DNA from: Microbacterium sp. Se63.02b
GTDB lineage: Bacteria; Actinomycetota; Actinomycetes; Actinomycetales; Microbacteriaceae
Direction: 5' to 3'
DNA: 64,000 nucleotides
Assembly (NCBI RefSeq): GCF_014171575.1
Contig: NZ_CP050453.1
Coordinates: 3,534,001-3,598,000, forward strand
The notes beneath the pieces were generated by a model, which saw nothing but the letters and a program-made list of their open reading frames with translations, ran no database searches and had not been told where the DNA came from. Positions 37,233 to 46,012 of this stretch are shown one piece after another; the first letter of the stretch is position 1; each line of letters begins with the position of its first letter. A program made the translations under genes and the position numbers.

Positions 37233-38109
37233 GCACTCTCCGCCGGCGCGGACACCGCATCGAGCAGACGTCGGTCGTCGTCGTCGAGCACGAGGTCGAC
37301 CGCGGCGGCCGAGTCCCGCACGCTCTCCGGCCGACTCGCACCAGGGATCGGGATGAGCACGGGCGAGCGTCGGAGCAGCCAGGCCAGCACGACCTGCTGC
37401 GGGCTCACCCCGTGCCGGTCGGCGACGAGGGCGACGGACGACGACGACGCGCCGAGCCCCTTGGCCGCGCGCATGCCCCCGAACGGACCCCAGGCCAGGA
37501 ACGCCAGTCCGTGCACCTCGCAGAGCTGCAGCACGGGATCGCTCGAGCGCTCGAGCAGCGAGTACTCGTTCTGCACACTGACGAGCGCATCGCCGACCAC
37601 CCGGATCGCCGTGTCGAGCTGGGAGGCATCGACGTTCGAGACGCCGACGCGGATCACGACGCCCTCGTCGACGAGCTGCCGCATCGCCCCCATCGACTCC
37701 GCGAACGGCACCTTCACGTCGGGGCGGTGGTGCTGATACAGCGGGAGGGCATCGAGCCCGAGGCGCTGCGCCGAAGCCCTGGCAGCGGCGGCGAGGTGCT
37801 CCGGAGAGCCGTCGACCCACCAGGTCGCTGCCGGGCCTCGGGTGTGACCGCCTTTCGTGGCGATGACCACCTGCTCGGCCGCAGACGGATGCCGTCGGAG
37901 CGCCTCGACGAGCGCCCGCTCGTTCACGCCCATCTCCCCGACGGCCCATACGAGTCGGCGGTGTCGAACAGGGTGATGCCGGCGTCCACCGCGGCGTGCA
38001 CGGCGCGGATGCCGCGAGCGGTGTCCGCACCCGGCACCTGGGTCAGGGTCATCGCGCCCATGCCCAGCGCCGAGACCTCGAGGTCGCCGAGCGCGCGGGT
38101 CGGCATCAT
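37226..38109 (-). CDS. Aldo-keto reductase
   Basis: TIM-barrel NADPH-dependent reductase of about 294 residues. The catalytic tetrad appears as F-D-T-A-D-S-Y, A-T-K-G-G and Y-Q-H-H; the NADP-binding end has I-P-I-P-G-A-S-R. One base is missing near 37930, just after D-S-Y-G-P-S-G. It overlaps the SDR gene upstream by ATGA; the two together could interconvert ketone and hydroxyl groups of opposite stereochemistry on the substrate. Confidence 0.83.
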
Positions 38110-38828
38110 CGTCCGACGGCCGTCCAGCCGCCGTCCACCGGCAGGCACTGTCCGATCACGTGCGTGGCGTCGCGCAGCATCCAGACGATCGCAGCGGCGA
38201 TCTCGTCGGGGTCGGCGAGGCGTCCGCGCGGGGTGCGCTGCTCGACCGCCGCGAGGTCGTAGCCGTGGTCCACCATGTCCTGCACCATCGGGGTCAGCGT
38301 GTGTCCGGGGGCGACCGCGTTGACGCGCACGCCGCGGGGCGCCCATTCGATCGCGAGGTTCTCCATCAGCTGACGTTCGGCGGCCTTGGCGGGCCCGTAG
38401 TCGGCCTGGTTGGCCCACCCGCGGTATGCGGTGGTCGACGACACCAGCACGATCGAGGCCGGGGCGGCATCGAGGCGACGCACCAGCGCCCGGGAGACGG
38501 CGAGCGTCCCCACCACGTGCACGTCGAACAGCCGCCGCAGCTGGTCGAGGTCGATCTCGAGCGCCGGCACATACGCGCCGCGCACACCGTGGCAGGCGAC
38601 GAGGCCCCCCACCGGCGCGTCGGCCCATGTCTCGGCCATCGCCTCCTCCACCGCGCCCTCGTCGCGCAAGTCGACGGTGCGGGTGGTCACGCCGGCTCTG
38701 GCACTCGGCTGCAGGTCGAACACGGTGACCGCGACACCCCGGTCGAGCAGCTGCGCGACCACGGCGTCGCCGATCCCGCTCGCCCCTCCGGTCACCACGA
38801 CGTGGTCGGCGATCGACTCTCCGGTCAT
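38106..38828 (-). CDS. SDR-family oxidoreductase
   Basis: A 240-residue SDR with TGGASGIG and Y-G-P-A-K. The NNAG position reads A-C-H-G-V, a variant seen in some hydroxysteroid dehydrogenases. ATG 38828 is taken as start because it aligns with the family N-terminus. It shares the operator at 38879 with the divergent ipdA3-ipdB3 genes. Likely acts on a ring hydroxyl. Confidence 0.82.
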   Translation of the reverse strand: MTGESIADHVVVTGGASGIGDAVVAQLLDRGVAVTVFDLQPSARAGVTTRTVDLRDEGAVEEAMAETWADAPVGGLVACHGVRGAYVPALEIDLDQLRRLFDVHVVGTLAVSRALVRRLDAAPASIVLVSSTTAYRGWANQADYGPAKAAERQLMENLAIEWAPRGVRVNAVAPGHTLTPMVQDMVDHGYDLAAVEQRTPRGRLADPDEIAAAIVWMLRDATHVIGQCLPVDGGWTAVGR

Positions 38829-38878
38829 GCGCGGCCCCCTTGCTGGTCGTCCTTCCGGGCATGCTACTGTGATTCCCA

Positions 38879-38892
38879 AACAAGCGCTAGGT
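38879..38892. promoter_or_regulatory. KstR2-like operator 9
   Basis: AACAAGCGCTAGGT, in the longer C-C-A-A-A-C / G-C-T-A-G-G palindrome. TACTGT at 38865-38870 is a possible -10 box for ipdA3, placing the operator over its start point. Confidence 0.86.
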
Positions 38893-38920
38893 TTAGCGCC
38901 GGTCGCGCGAAGGAGCGGGG

Positions 38921-39787
38921 ATGTCGGACAAGCGGGTGAGCATCGAGGAGGCGGTCGCCACCATCGAGAGCAGGATGACGATCGGCATCGGCGGCTGGGG
39001 TTCGCGACGCAAGCCCATGGCCCTCGTGCGCGAGATCCTGCGACGCGACATCACCGACCTCACCGTGGTGGCCTTCGGCGGTCCCGACGTCGGGCTGCTC
39101 GCAGCCGCCGGCCGCATCCGCCGCCTCGTCTACGGGTTCGTGTCGCTCGACAGCATCCCGCTCGACCCGCTCTTCACCCGGGCACGCGAACGCGGCGACC
39201 TCGAGATCGAGGAGTACGACGAGGGCATGTTCGTCACCGGCCTCCGTGCCGCGGCCTCGCGCCTCGACTTCCTCCCCATCCTCGCCGGTCTCGGGTCGGA
39301 TGTGCTGCCGGCGAACCCGCGACTGCGCACGGTGGCGTCGCCCTACTCCGACGCGCAGTACGTCGCCATGCCGGCCCTTCCCCTCGACGTCGCGCTCGTG
39401 CACGTGAACCGCGCCGATGCGCAGGGCAACGCCCAGTACCTCGGACCCGACCCCTACTTCGACGACCTGTTCGCCATGGCCGCGACGCGCACCATCGTGT
39501 CGACGGAGAAGGTCATCCCCACCTCGGCGCTGCTCGACGAGGGCTCGTTCCACACACTGCTGTTCAGCCGCATCTACGCCTCCGCGGTCGTCGAGGCTCC
39601 CGGCGGAGCACACTTCACCACCTGCGCCCCCGACTACGAGCGCGACGAGGCCTTCCAGAAGCATTACGTCGCCTCCGCGAAGGATCCGAGCGCCTGGGCG
39701 GAGTTCGAGCGCACGTTCCTGCAGACCGACGAGGCCGGTTATCGCTCAGCCGTCGCCCAGTTCCACGCCGACCGAGGAGAGTCATGA
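38921..39787 (+). CDS. ipdA: IpdA-like ring-cleaving hydrolase subunit, copy 3
   Basis: Intact 288-residue alpha subunit. M-S-D-K-R at the start resembles mycobacterial IpdA (M-P-D-K-R). It has G-I-G-G-W-G-S-R-R-K-P-M, E-Y-D-E-G-M, H-V-N-R-A-D-A-Q-G-N-A-Q-Y and V-V-E-A-P-G-G-A-H-F-T-T, ending with an S-A-V-A-Q-F-H-A tail like the mycobacterial protein. No frame breaks, so with ipdB3 it is the cleanest IpdAB pair here. A GGGG-rich ribosome site precedes ATG 38921. Confidence 0.92.
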   Translation: MSDKRVSIEEAVATIESRMTIGIGGWGSRRKPMALVREILRRDITDLTVVAFGGPDVGLLAAAGRIRRLVYGFVSLDSIPLDPLFTRARERGDLEIEEYDEGMFVTGLRAAASRLDFLPILAGLGSDVLPANPRLRTVASPYSDAQYVAMPALPLDVALVHVNRADAQGNAQYLGPDPYFDDLFAMAATRTIVSTEKVIPTSALLDEGSFHTLLFSRIYASAVVEAPGGAHFTTCAPDYERDEAFQKHYVASAKDPSAWAEFERTFLQTDEAGYRSAVAQFHADRGES

Positions 39788-40560
39788 CCAGCGTCGCCAC
39801 CCCCGAGACCACGCTCGGCGCCACCACAGCGGAGGTCTGCATCGCAGCCTGCGCCGACACGTACCGCGAGTCGGGCGAGATCCTCGCACACGCCGTCGGC
39901 ATCATCCCCGCCCTCGGCGCCCGCCTGGCGAAACTCACCACCGCTCCCGAGATCGTCCTCAGCGACGGCGAGGCCTTCTTCCTCTCCGGCCCTCCGATGC
40001 CGGGAGACCCCGATGCAGCGGCCCCCGCGGTCGAAGGATGGGCGCCGTTCCGTCGCGTCTTCGACATCGTCGCCACCGGCCGCCGCCAGAGCATGATGGG
40101 CGCCAGCCAGATCGACCGGTTCGGCAACCAGAACATCTCGCTCATCGGCGACTGGGCACGCCCCACCCGTCAGCTCATCGGCGTCCGCGGGGCACCGGGC
40201 AACACCGCCAACCACCGCGTGGACTACTGGGTCGCTCGGCACAGCACCCGCGTCTTCGTCGACGCGGTCGACATGGTCTCGGGAGTCGGCAACGACCGCG
40301 CGCGCGAGGCCGGCCTCGAGCACCACCACCTCGGCGTGATCGTCACGAACCTCGCCGTGCTCGGTTACGGCGCAGACGGCATCGTCACCGTGCTGTCGGT
40401 CCACCCCGGAGTCGATCCGCAGACCGTGACCGACAGCACCGGATTCGCGCTCGACGCGACGGATGCGCCGCTCACGCGCACTCCCGATGCCGAAGAGCTG
40501 CGGTTGATCCGCGAGGTGCTCGACCCGCGCGGCACCCGCAGCCGAGAGGTCGCTGACTGA
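39784..40560 (+). CDS. ipdB: IpdB-like ring-cleaving hydrolase subunit, copy 3
   Basis: Intact 258-residue beta subunit that overlaps ipdA3 by ATGA. Conserved blocks are E-V-C-I-A-A-C-A-D-T-Y-R, I-V-L-S-D-G-E-A, G-N-Q-N-I-S-L-I-G-D, S-T-R-V-F-V-D-A-V-D, H-H-L-G-V-I-V-T-N-L-A-V-L and S-V-H-P-G-V-D. It is nearer in layout to ipdB1 than to ipdB2 (same V-D-M-V-S-G-V-G-N segment). Located next to kstR2 and fadD3. Confidence 0.92.
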   Translation: MTSVATPETTLGATTAEVCIAACADTYRESGEILAHAVGIIPALGARLAKLTTAPEIVLSDGEAFFLSGPPMPGDPDAAAPAVEGWAPFRRVFDIVATGRRQSMMGASQIDRFGNQNISLIGDWARPTRQLIGVRGAPGNTANHRVDYWVARHSTRVFVDAVDMVSGVGNDRAREAGLEHHHLGVIVTNLAVLGYGADGIVTVLSVHPGVDPQTVTDSTGFALDATDAPLTRTPDAEELRLIREVLDPRGTRSREVAD

Positions 40561-40588
40561 CGGAGCATGCGCCCCGTCCGCGGTGCAC

Positions 40589-41200
40589 TCAGTCGGCGAG
40601 GAGGCCGTTGTGCAGCAGATCCAGGAAGTTGTCGGTCAGGCTCGTCGCCGTGTGACCGCGGCCGGGTCGGTACCAGGCGACCGTCGACCACACCGCGTCG
40701 CGGATGAACCGGTAGGCGATCGGAGCGTCGATCGAGTCGCGGAACACGCCGACTTTCTGCCCCTCCGTGATCTGCGAGAGCCAGAGCGCCTCGATGCGCT
40801 CGCTGTTCTCGCCGAGGAACTCGAAGCCGGGCTGACGAGCGAGGAACGACAGTTCGTTCTGGTAGAGGCCCACCGCGTCGGGCTGGCTCTCGATGGTCGC
40901 GAAGGCGTGCGCGATGAGCTTGTCGAGGATGTCTCGGGGGCTGCCGCCTTCGGCGACGATCTCCTCGAAGCGCCCGAGCAGTCCCGTCATGAAGCTGCGC
41001 AGGATCTCCTGGAGGATCGCCTCCTTCGAGGAGAAGTGGTGGTAGAGGCTGCCGGAGAGGATGCCCGCCTCGTCGGCGATGTCGCGGACCGTCGTCGCGG
41101 AGTATCCGCGTCTGGCGATGAGCCGAGCGGCGATCGAGATGATCTGGTCGCGTCGCTCGGAACTCTGCTCCTGGCGACCTCCGCTTCTGGTCGTTGCCAT
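40589..41200 (-). CDS. kstR2: KstR2 TetR-family repressor (copy 3)
   Basis: Intact 203-residue repressor, the best KstR2 match here: T-T-V-R-D-I-A-D-E-A-G-I-L-S-G-S-L-Y-H-H-F, L-Y-Q-N-E-L, Q-P-G-F-E-F-L and Y-R-F-I-R-D-A-V-W-S-T-V-A-W-Y-R-P-G. In mycobacteria KstR2 senses HIP-CoA, the FadD3 product; here the gene is divergent from fadD3, giving a sensor-producer loop. ATG 41200 is preceded by GAAGGAG and lies 25 bases from an operator, implying autoregulation. Confidence 0.9.
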   Translation of the reverse strand: MATTRSGGRQEQSSERRDQIISIAARLIARRGYSATTVRDIADEAGILSGSLYHHFSSKEAILQEILRSFMTGLLGRFEEIVAEGGSPRDILDKLIAHAFATIESQPDAVGLYQNELSFLARQPGFEFLGENSERIEALWLSQITEGQKVGVFRDSIDAPIAYRFIRDAVWSTVAWYRPGRGHTATSLTDNFLDLLHNGLLAD

Positions 41201-41224
41201 CACTGCTCCTTCACCGAAAAAAAT

Positions 41225-41238
41225 CACAAGCGCTTGCT
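41225..41238. promoter_or_regulatory. KstR2-like operator 10
   Basis: CACAAGCGCTTGCT with a perfect CAAGCGCTTG core, between kstR2 and fadD3. It is nearer the kstR2 start; the fadD3 promoter may lie partly over it. Confidence 0.86.
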
Positions 41239-41310
41239 CAGTGTGTCGCACCACACTGTTTTCCCGAAACACCCTCTCGGAGTGTACGCATGATATTGGA
41301 AAGGACGACC

Positions 41311-42908
41311 ATGACAGTCTCGGAAGCGACGACAGTGCCTGCCCTCCTCGCGGAGATGGCGGCCCTGGGCGATCATCCCGCCATCGTCGACGGCGAGACG
41401 GTCATCGGCTACGCCGACCTGCACGACCGCGTGCGCTCGGTCGCCAGGGCGTACCTCGCCCAGGGAGTACGACCGGGAGACCGCATCGGACTCTGGGCCC
41501 CCAACCGGCACGAGTTCATCCTCGCGATGCTCGGCGCCCAGCTCGTCGGCATCGCGGTCGTGCCCCTCAACACCCGCTACACCGGGCACGAGGCCGCCGA
41601 GATCCTCGCCCGCTCCCGCGCCACCGCACTGGTGCTCGCCGACGGGTTCCTCGGCAAGTCCTACAGCGCGGCGCTCCGCACGGCTGCGGCCGAACGCGGC
41701 ACCGACGGGTCGGCCATCCCCGGCCTGCCGCACCTGCGCACCGTCCTGACGCTCGACGAGACACGAGACGCCGGAGTCCTCTGCTGGACCGACTTCCTCG
41801 CCGCCGGCGAGGGATCGACGAGAGCCTGGTGTCGGCGGCGGCCGCTGCGGTGACGCCGGACGCCATCATGGACGTGCTGTTCACCTCCGGCACGACCGGC
41901 GTCCCGAAGGGGTGCTCAGCGCGCACCGCCAGACCCTCTCCGTCGCCAGGGCCTGGGGTCTCGGAGCGCGCCTGACACCCGAAGACCGCTACGCCGTGGT
42001 CAACCCGTTCTTCCACGGCTTCGGCTACAAGGCGGGAATGATCGCCTCGCTGATGGGCGGGTGCACGATCTACCCGCTCGCGGTGTTCGACGTCGACCGG
42101 GTGCTCGAGCTCGTGCAGTCGGCGCGCATCAGCGTCCTCCCCGGCGTGCCCACGATCTTCACCTCGCTGCTCGACCACCCCCGCCTCGGCGAGTACGACC
42201 TGTCGTCGCTGCGGTTCGCGATCGCCGGGGCCACCGCCGCACCGGCCACGCTCTTCCACGACATGGTGAACGTGCTCGGTTTCGAGACCGTGGCCCAGGC
42301 CTACGGACTCACCGAGTGCGTCGTCGCCACCCCCCCGGCCCGGCGAATCGCTCGAACACACCGCGCAGACCACCGGCCCGGCCGTCGAGGGCGTCGAGAT
42401 CCGCGTCATCGACGAGGACGGGAACGATGCCGGGCTCGACACCGACGGCGAGATCCTGCTGCGCGGCCCCAACGTCATGCTCGGCTACTTCGAGGATCAG
42501 GCTGCGACCGACGCGGTGCTCGACACGGACGGCTGGTTCCACACCGGCGATGTCGGACGCCTCGACGAGCACGGTTGCCTCAAGATCACCGACCGACTCA
42601 AGGACATGTTCATCGTCGGCGGCTTCAACGTGTACCCCGCCGAGGTCGAGAACGCTCTGCGCAAGCATCCGGCCGTCAACGAGTCCGCCGTGATCGGCGT
42701 CGACGACGAACGCCTCGGCACGGTCGGCCGCGCCTACGTGCTGCTGCTGCACAACGCCGACCCTCGTCCGGACGCCGCCGATCTCGAGGCCTTCTGCCGC
42801 ACGCACCTGGCGAACTTCAAGGTGCCCCGCGAGTTCGTCTTCGTCGACGACTTCCCCCGCAACGCGACCGGCAAGATCCTGAAGTCGGAGCTCCGCGCGC
42901 ACGCCTGA
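41311..42908 (+). CDS. fadD3: FadD3 HIP-CoA synthetase
   Basis: Acyl-CoA ligase matching FadD3 (Rv3561), which activates HIP with CoA as the entry to ring C/D degradation. Matches: V-V-P-L-N-T-R-Y-T, L-F-T-S-G-T-T-G, N-P-F-F-H-G-F-G-Y-K-A-G, Y-G-L-T-E, T-D-R-L-K-D-M and G-G-F-N-V-Y-P-A-E-V-E. Three frame breaks: one base missing near 41823 and near 41915, one extra C near 42340. Repaired length is 532. Start ATG 41311 with AAAGG upstream. Its product is the predicted signal for the adjacent KstR2. Confidence 0.91.
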
Positions 42909-42932
42909 CCCCCTCTTCCCCTTCCTCCCTTC

Positions 42933-43018
42933 CTCGACACCGAGTGCACGGCATCGTGTCGAGCGCACGGCTTGTCGGCGCAGGCATCCCGTGCACTCGG
43001 CACGAACCCGTGCACTCG
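42933..43018. repeat. Nested inverted repeats between convergent genes
   Basis: A perfect 12-base inverted repeat CCGAGTGCACGG (42940-42951) / CCGTGCACTCGG (42989-43000) with a third, 11-base copy at 43008-43018. An 8-bp hairpin CTCGACAC (42933-42940) / GTGTCGAG (42956-42963) is nested in it. The gap separates fadD3 (+) and a thiolase (-), so it may act as a bidirectional terminator or be a dispersed intergenic element. Confidence 0.6.
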
Positions 43019-43070
43019 ACGAAGAGACGAACGGGCGAAGGAACGGAGAGGTGCGGAGGCGGAGGGGGGG

Positions 43071-44290
43071 TCAGCTCAGGCGCTCGAGCACCATGGCCAT
43101 GCCCTGGCCGCCCGCGGTGCACATGGTCTCGACGGCGAACTGCTCGTCGCGCTCGCGGAGGGCGTTGATCGCGGTGGTCGTGATGCGGGCGCCGGTCATG
43201 CCGTAGGGGTGCCCGAGGGCGATCGCTCCTCCGTTGACGTTGACGCGCTCGGGGTCGATGCCGATGTCGGCGATCGAGGGGATGACCTGCGCGGCGAAGG
43301 CCTCGTTGATCTCGAGGATGTCGATGTCGCCGATCGACATCCGGGCGTGCGCCAGCGCGCGTTCGACGGCCTGCACGGGGCCGAGACCCATGATCTCGGC
43401 CGACAGTGCCGACACCCCCGTCGACACGACACGCGCGAGCGGGGTCAGGCCGAGCTCCGCGGCCCGGGTGTCGCTCATGATCACGAGCGCGGCGGCGCCA
43501 TCGTTGAGCGGGCAGCAGTTCGCGGCGGTCACGGTCCCGTGCGGACGGAACACCGGCTGCATGCCGCTGATGCCCTCCAGCGTCACACCCGCTCGCGGCC
43601 CGTCGTCCTTCGTCACGAGCGTGCCGTCGCCGAGTCGCACCGGCGTGATGTCGGTCTCCCAGAAGCCCCGCGCGGCTGCGGCCTCGGCTCGATTCTGGCT
43701 GAGCACCGCCCACTCGTCCTGCTCTCGGCGTGAGACTCCGCGGAACGAGGCCACGTTCTCGGCGGTCTCCCCATCGCGATGTAGATGTCCTCCAGCTCGC
43801 CGCGCTCGAGCGGATCCGACCACACGAAGTCGGGGTCCTGCGCCTCCCGCGCCGTGCGCGCGGCGGCATCGGCCCACCGCGGATTCTTCGTGTCGGGCAT
43901 GCCGTCCGACTTGCCGGACGCGAACTGCGACACGGCCTCGACCCCGGCAGAGACGAACACGTCGCCCTCACCGGCCTTGATCGCGTGGAACGCCATCCGT
44001 GTGGTCTGCAGCGACGACGCGCAGTAGCGGTTGACCGTCGTCCCCGGCACGGCGTCCCAGCCCAGCTGCAATGCGAGCATCCGCCCGATGTTGTACCCCT
44101 GCTGACCCGCGGGCTGTGCGCAGCCGACCATCAGGTCGACGATCTCGTTCGGGTCGAGGCCGGGCACCGCGTCGACGGCCGCGCGCACCATCTGCGTCGC
44201 GAGGTCGTCGCCGCGCATGTCCTTCAGGCTGCCCTTGAACGCGCGCCCGATGGGCGAACGCACGGCGGAGACGATGACGGCTTCGGTCAT
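43071..44290 (-). CDS. Acetyl-CoA C-acyltransferase (second thiolase)
   Basis: Thiolase of about 406 residues distinct from FadA6. The nucleophile Cys is in N-R-Y-C-A-S-S-L-Q, His in G-H-P-Y-G-M-T-G and the second Cys in M-C-T-A-G-G-Q-G. One base is missing near 43770 (I-A-M-G then E-T-A-E-N-V-A). The start overlaps the upstream SDR stop by ATGA. It presumably completes a second beta-oxidation round, for example on a side chain or ring-opened acid, together with that SDR. Confidence 0.86.
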
Positions 44291-45105
44291 GAGGGGTTTC
44301 CTTCGGTGATGTCGAGACGATCGGCCTGCTGCACGATGTCCGCGTTCGGGGTGTGGGTGAGGAAGGCGGGCCATTCGCCACCGCCGTCCACAGGGACGAT
44401 GGCGCCGGTGATGTGCGCGGAGAACGGAGAGGCGAGCATGACGCACACGGCGCCGAGCTCCTGCGGCGAAGCCAGTCGCCCCCGGGGGATGGTTCGTGCG
44501 ATCTCGGCGTACTGCTCCGGAGTGCCGTAGTGGTCGACCGCGCTCTCGGTGTGCACGAGTCCGCTGCTGACCGCATTGACGCGGATCTCCGGCGCCCACT
44601 CGACGGCGAGACTGCGGGTCAGGCTCTCGAGCGCGGCCTTCGCGGCCCCGTACACGGCCGTGCCGGGGCTGGGCCGTCGTGCACTGATCGAGGTGATGTT
44701 GATCACACTTCCGCGGTGGGCGCGCAGCGGCTCGAATGCGGCTCTGGTCGCGACGGCGGCCGACAGGAAGTTGATCTCGGTGATCGCCTGGAAGTAGCGG
44801 GGAGATCCGGCCTCGAAGCGACCGAACGGCGAGCCGCCGACGTTGTTGACGAGGACGTCGAGGCGGCCCCTTCGCTCCGCGATGCCGTCGATCCACGCCT
44901 GGTTCTGCGCGGCGTCTCTCACATCGACGGGGCGGAAGGATGCGGTGCGGCCATCGCGCGCAGGCAGGGTCTCCGGCTCGGCTCTGCCGCAGAACTCCAC
45001 CTCTGCCCCGGCGTCGAGGAACGCCTCGACCACGCCGCGACCGACGCCGCGGGATCCGCCGGTGACCGCGACGACCTTGCCCGCGAAATCCATGACCAGG
45101 CTCAC
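44287..45105 (-). CDS. SDR-family oxidoreductase
   Basis: A 272-residue SDR with TGGSRGVG, NNVG and Y-G-A-A-K. GTG 45105 has GGAGG 7 bases upstream and is preferred over the internal ATG 45093. The C-terminal tail after V-D-G-G-G-E-W is longer than usual by about 20 residues. Co-transcribed with the thiolase and divergent from another SDR operon across the operator at 45158. Confidence 0.82.
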   Translation of the reverse strand: MSLVMDFAGKVVAVTGGSRGVGRGVVEAFLDAGAEVEFCGRAEPETLPARDGRTASFRPVDVRDAAQNQAWIDGIAERRGRLDVLVNNVGGSPFGRFEAGSPRYFQAITEINFLSAAVATRAAFEPLRAHRGSVINITSISARRPSPGTAVYGAAKAALESLTRSLAVEWAPEIRVNAVSSGLVHTESAVDHYGTPEQYAEIARTIPRGRLASPQELGAVCVMLASPFSAHITGAIVPVDGGGEWPAFLTHTPNADIVQQADRLDITEGNPS

Positions 45106-45157
45106 TCCGCCTCCTCCGTGAGCGGTGCTCCGATGCACCGACCTGTCCATGCTACCA

Positions 45158-45171
45158 ACCAAATGCTAGGT
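45158..45171. promoter_or_regulatory. KstR2-like operator 11
   Basis: ACCAAATGCTAGGT only 8 bases before ATG 45179. The TAGGTT within it can act as the -10 box of a leaderless transcript, so the repressor would cover that promoter. It also serves the divergent SDR-thiolase operon. Confidence 0.83.
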
Positions 45172-45178
45172 TAGTCGC

Positions 45179-46012
45179 ATGAGTCACGATGATGTTCCTC
45201 CACCGCATCCGCGTACGGTCGTCGTCACCGGCGGCGCTCTCGGCATCGGCGGCGGGATCAGCCGTCGTCTCGCCGCAGACGGAGACCACGTCGTCCTCGT
45301 CGACATCGATGCGGATGCCGCTGCCGCCACCTCCGGCGAGATCGAGGCAGCCGGCGGACGCTGCACGGTCCTGGTCGGCGACATCACCCTGGACGAGACG
45401 GTCGACCGGCTCGCGACCCTCGTCGAGCGTGAACAGGGTCATGCGGACGTGCTCGTCAACAACGTCGGCGACTTCCGTCCGGCGAAGTCGTTCTTCGCGA
45501 AGAGCCCGCCCGAACAGTGGCGCCGCCTGCACGATCTCAACCTGTGGCACGTGTTCACCGTGACCCACGCACTGCTCCCCGGCATGATCGCCGCCGGCGG
45601 GGGGAGCATCGTCAACGTCTCGACCGTCGAGGCGTTCCGCGGCATTCCGGGCAACGCCGTCTATTCGGCATACAACGCCGGAGTGTCGGCCTTCACGAAG
45701 AGCCTCGCCGTCGAACTCGGTCCCTCCGGCATCCGTGTCAACGCGATCGCCCCCGACCTCGCCGACACTCCGCAGACGCCGGCGGATCTGATGCTGGGCG
45801 GTCGCGACCCCGCCCTGCTGCGCTCCTGGCTCCCGGTGGGACGATTCGGTCGGCCAGAGGACTACGCGGGAGTCGTGGCATTCCTCGCCTCGCCGGACGC
45901 CGCGTTCATCACCGGTCACACGATCCCCGTCGACGGAGGGACGCTCGCCGCATCGGGCTGGTACGGCAAGGCATCGGGACGCGGATGGACGAACATGCCG
46001 GATCAGGCATGA
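45179..46012 (+). CDS. SDR-fold protein with altered active site (YxxxN)
   Basis: A 277-residue SDR with TGGALGIG and NNVG, but the catalytic block reads Y-S-A-Y-N: Tyr162 is kept while the expected Lys is Asn166 (AAC codon at 45674-45676). The C-terminal P-V-D-G-G motif is normal. Probably leaderless. It overlaps the next gene by ATGA. The Lys-to-Asn change would weaken ordinary alcohol oxidation; it may be a binding or non-redox member, or a base-call error. Confidence 0.8.
   Translation: MSHDDVPPPHPRTVVVTGGALGIGGGISRRLAADGDHVVLVDIDADAAAATSGEIEAAGGRCTVLVGDITLDETVDRLATLVEREQGHADVLVNNVGDFRPAKSFFAKSPPEQWRRLHDLNLWHVFTVTHALLPGMIAAGGGSIVNVSTVEAFRGIPGNAVYSAYNAGVSAFTKSLAVELGPSGIRVNAIAPDLADTPQTPADLMLGGRDPALLRSWLPVGRFGRPEDYAGVVAFLASPDAAFITGHTIPVDGGTLAASGWYGKASGRGWTNMPDQA

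Noticed and set aside
38921..40560. Glutaconate or 3-oxoadipate CoA-transferase reading for the IpdA/IpdB-like pairs
   Set aside because: Motifs match IpdA/IpdB, which keep the transferase fold but act as ring hydrolases; neighbours are HIP genes, not glutamate or aromatic pathways.
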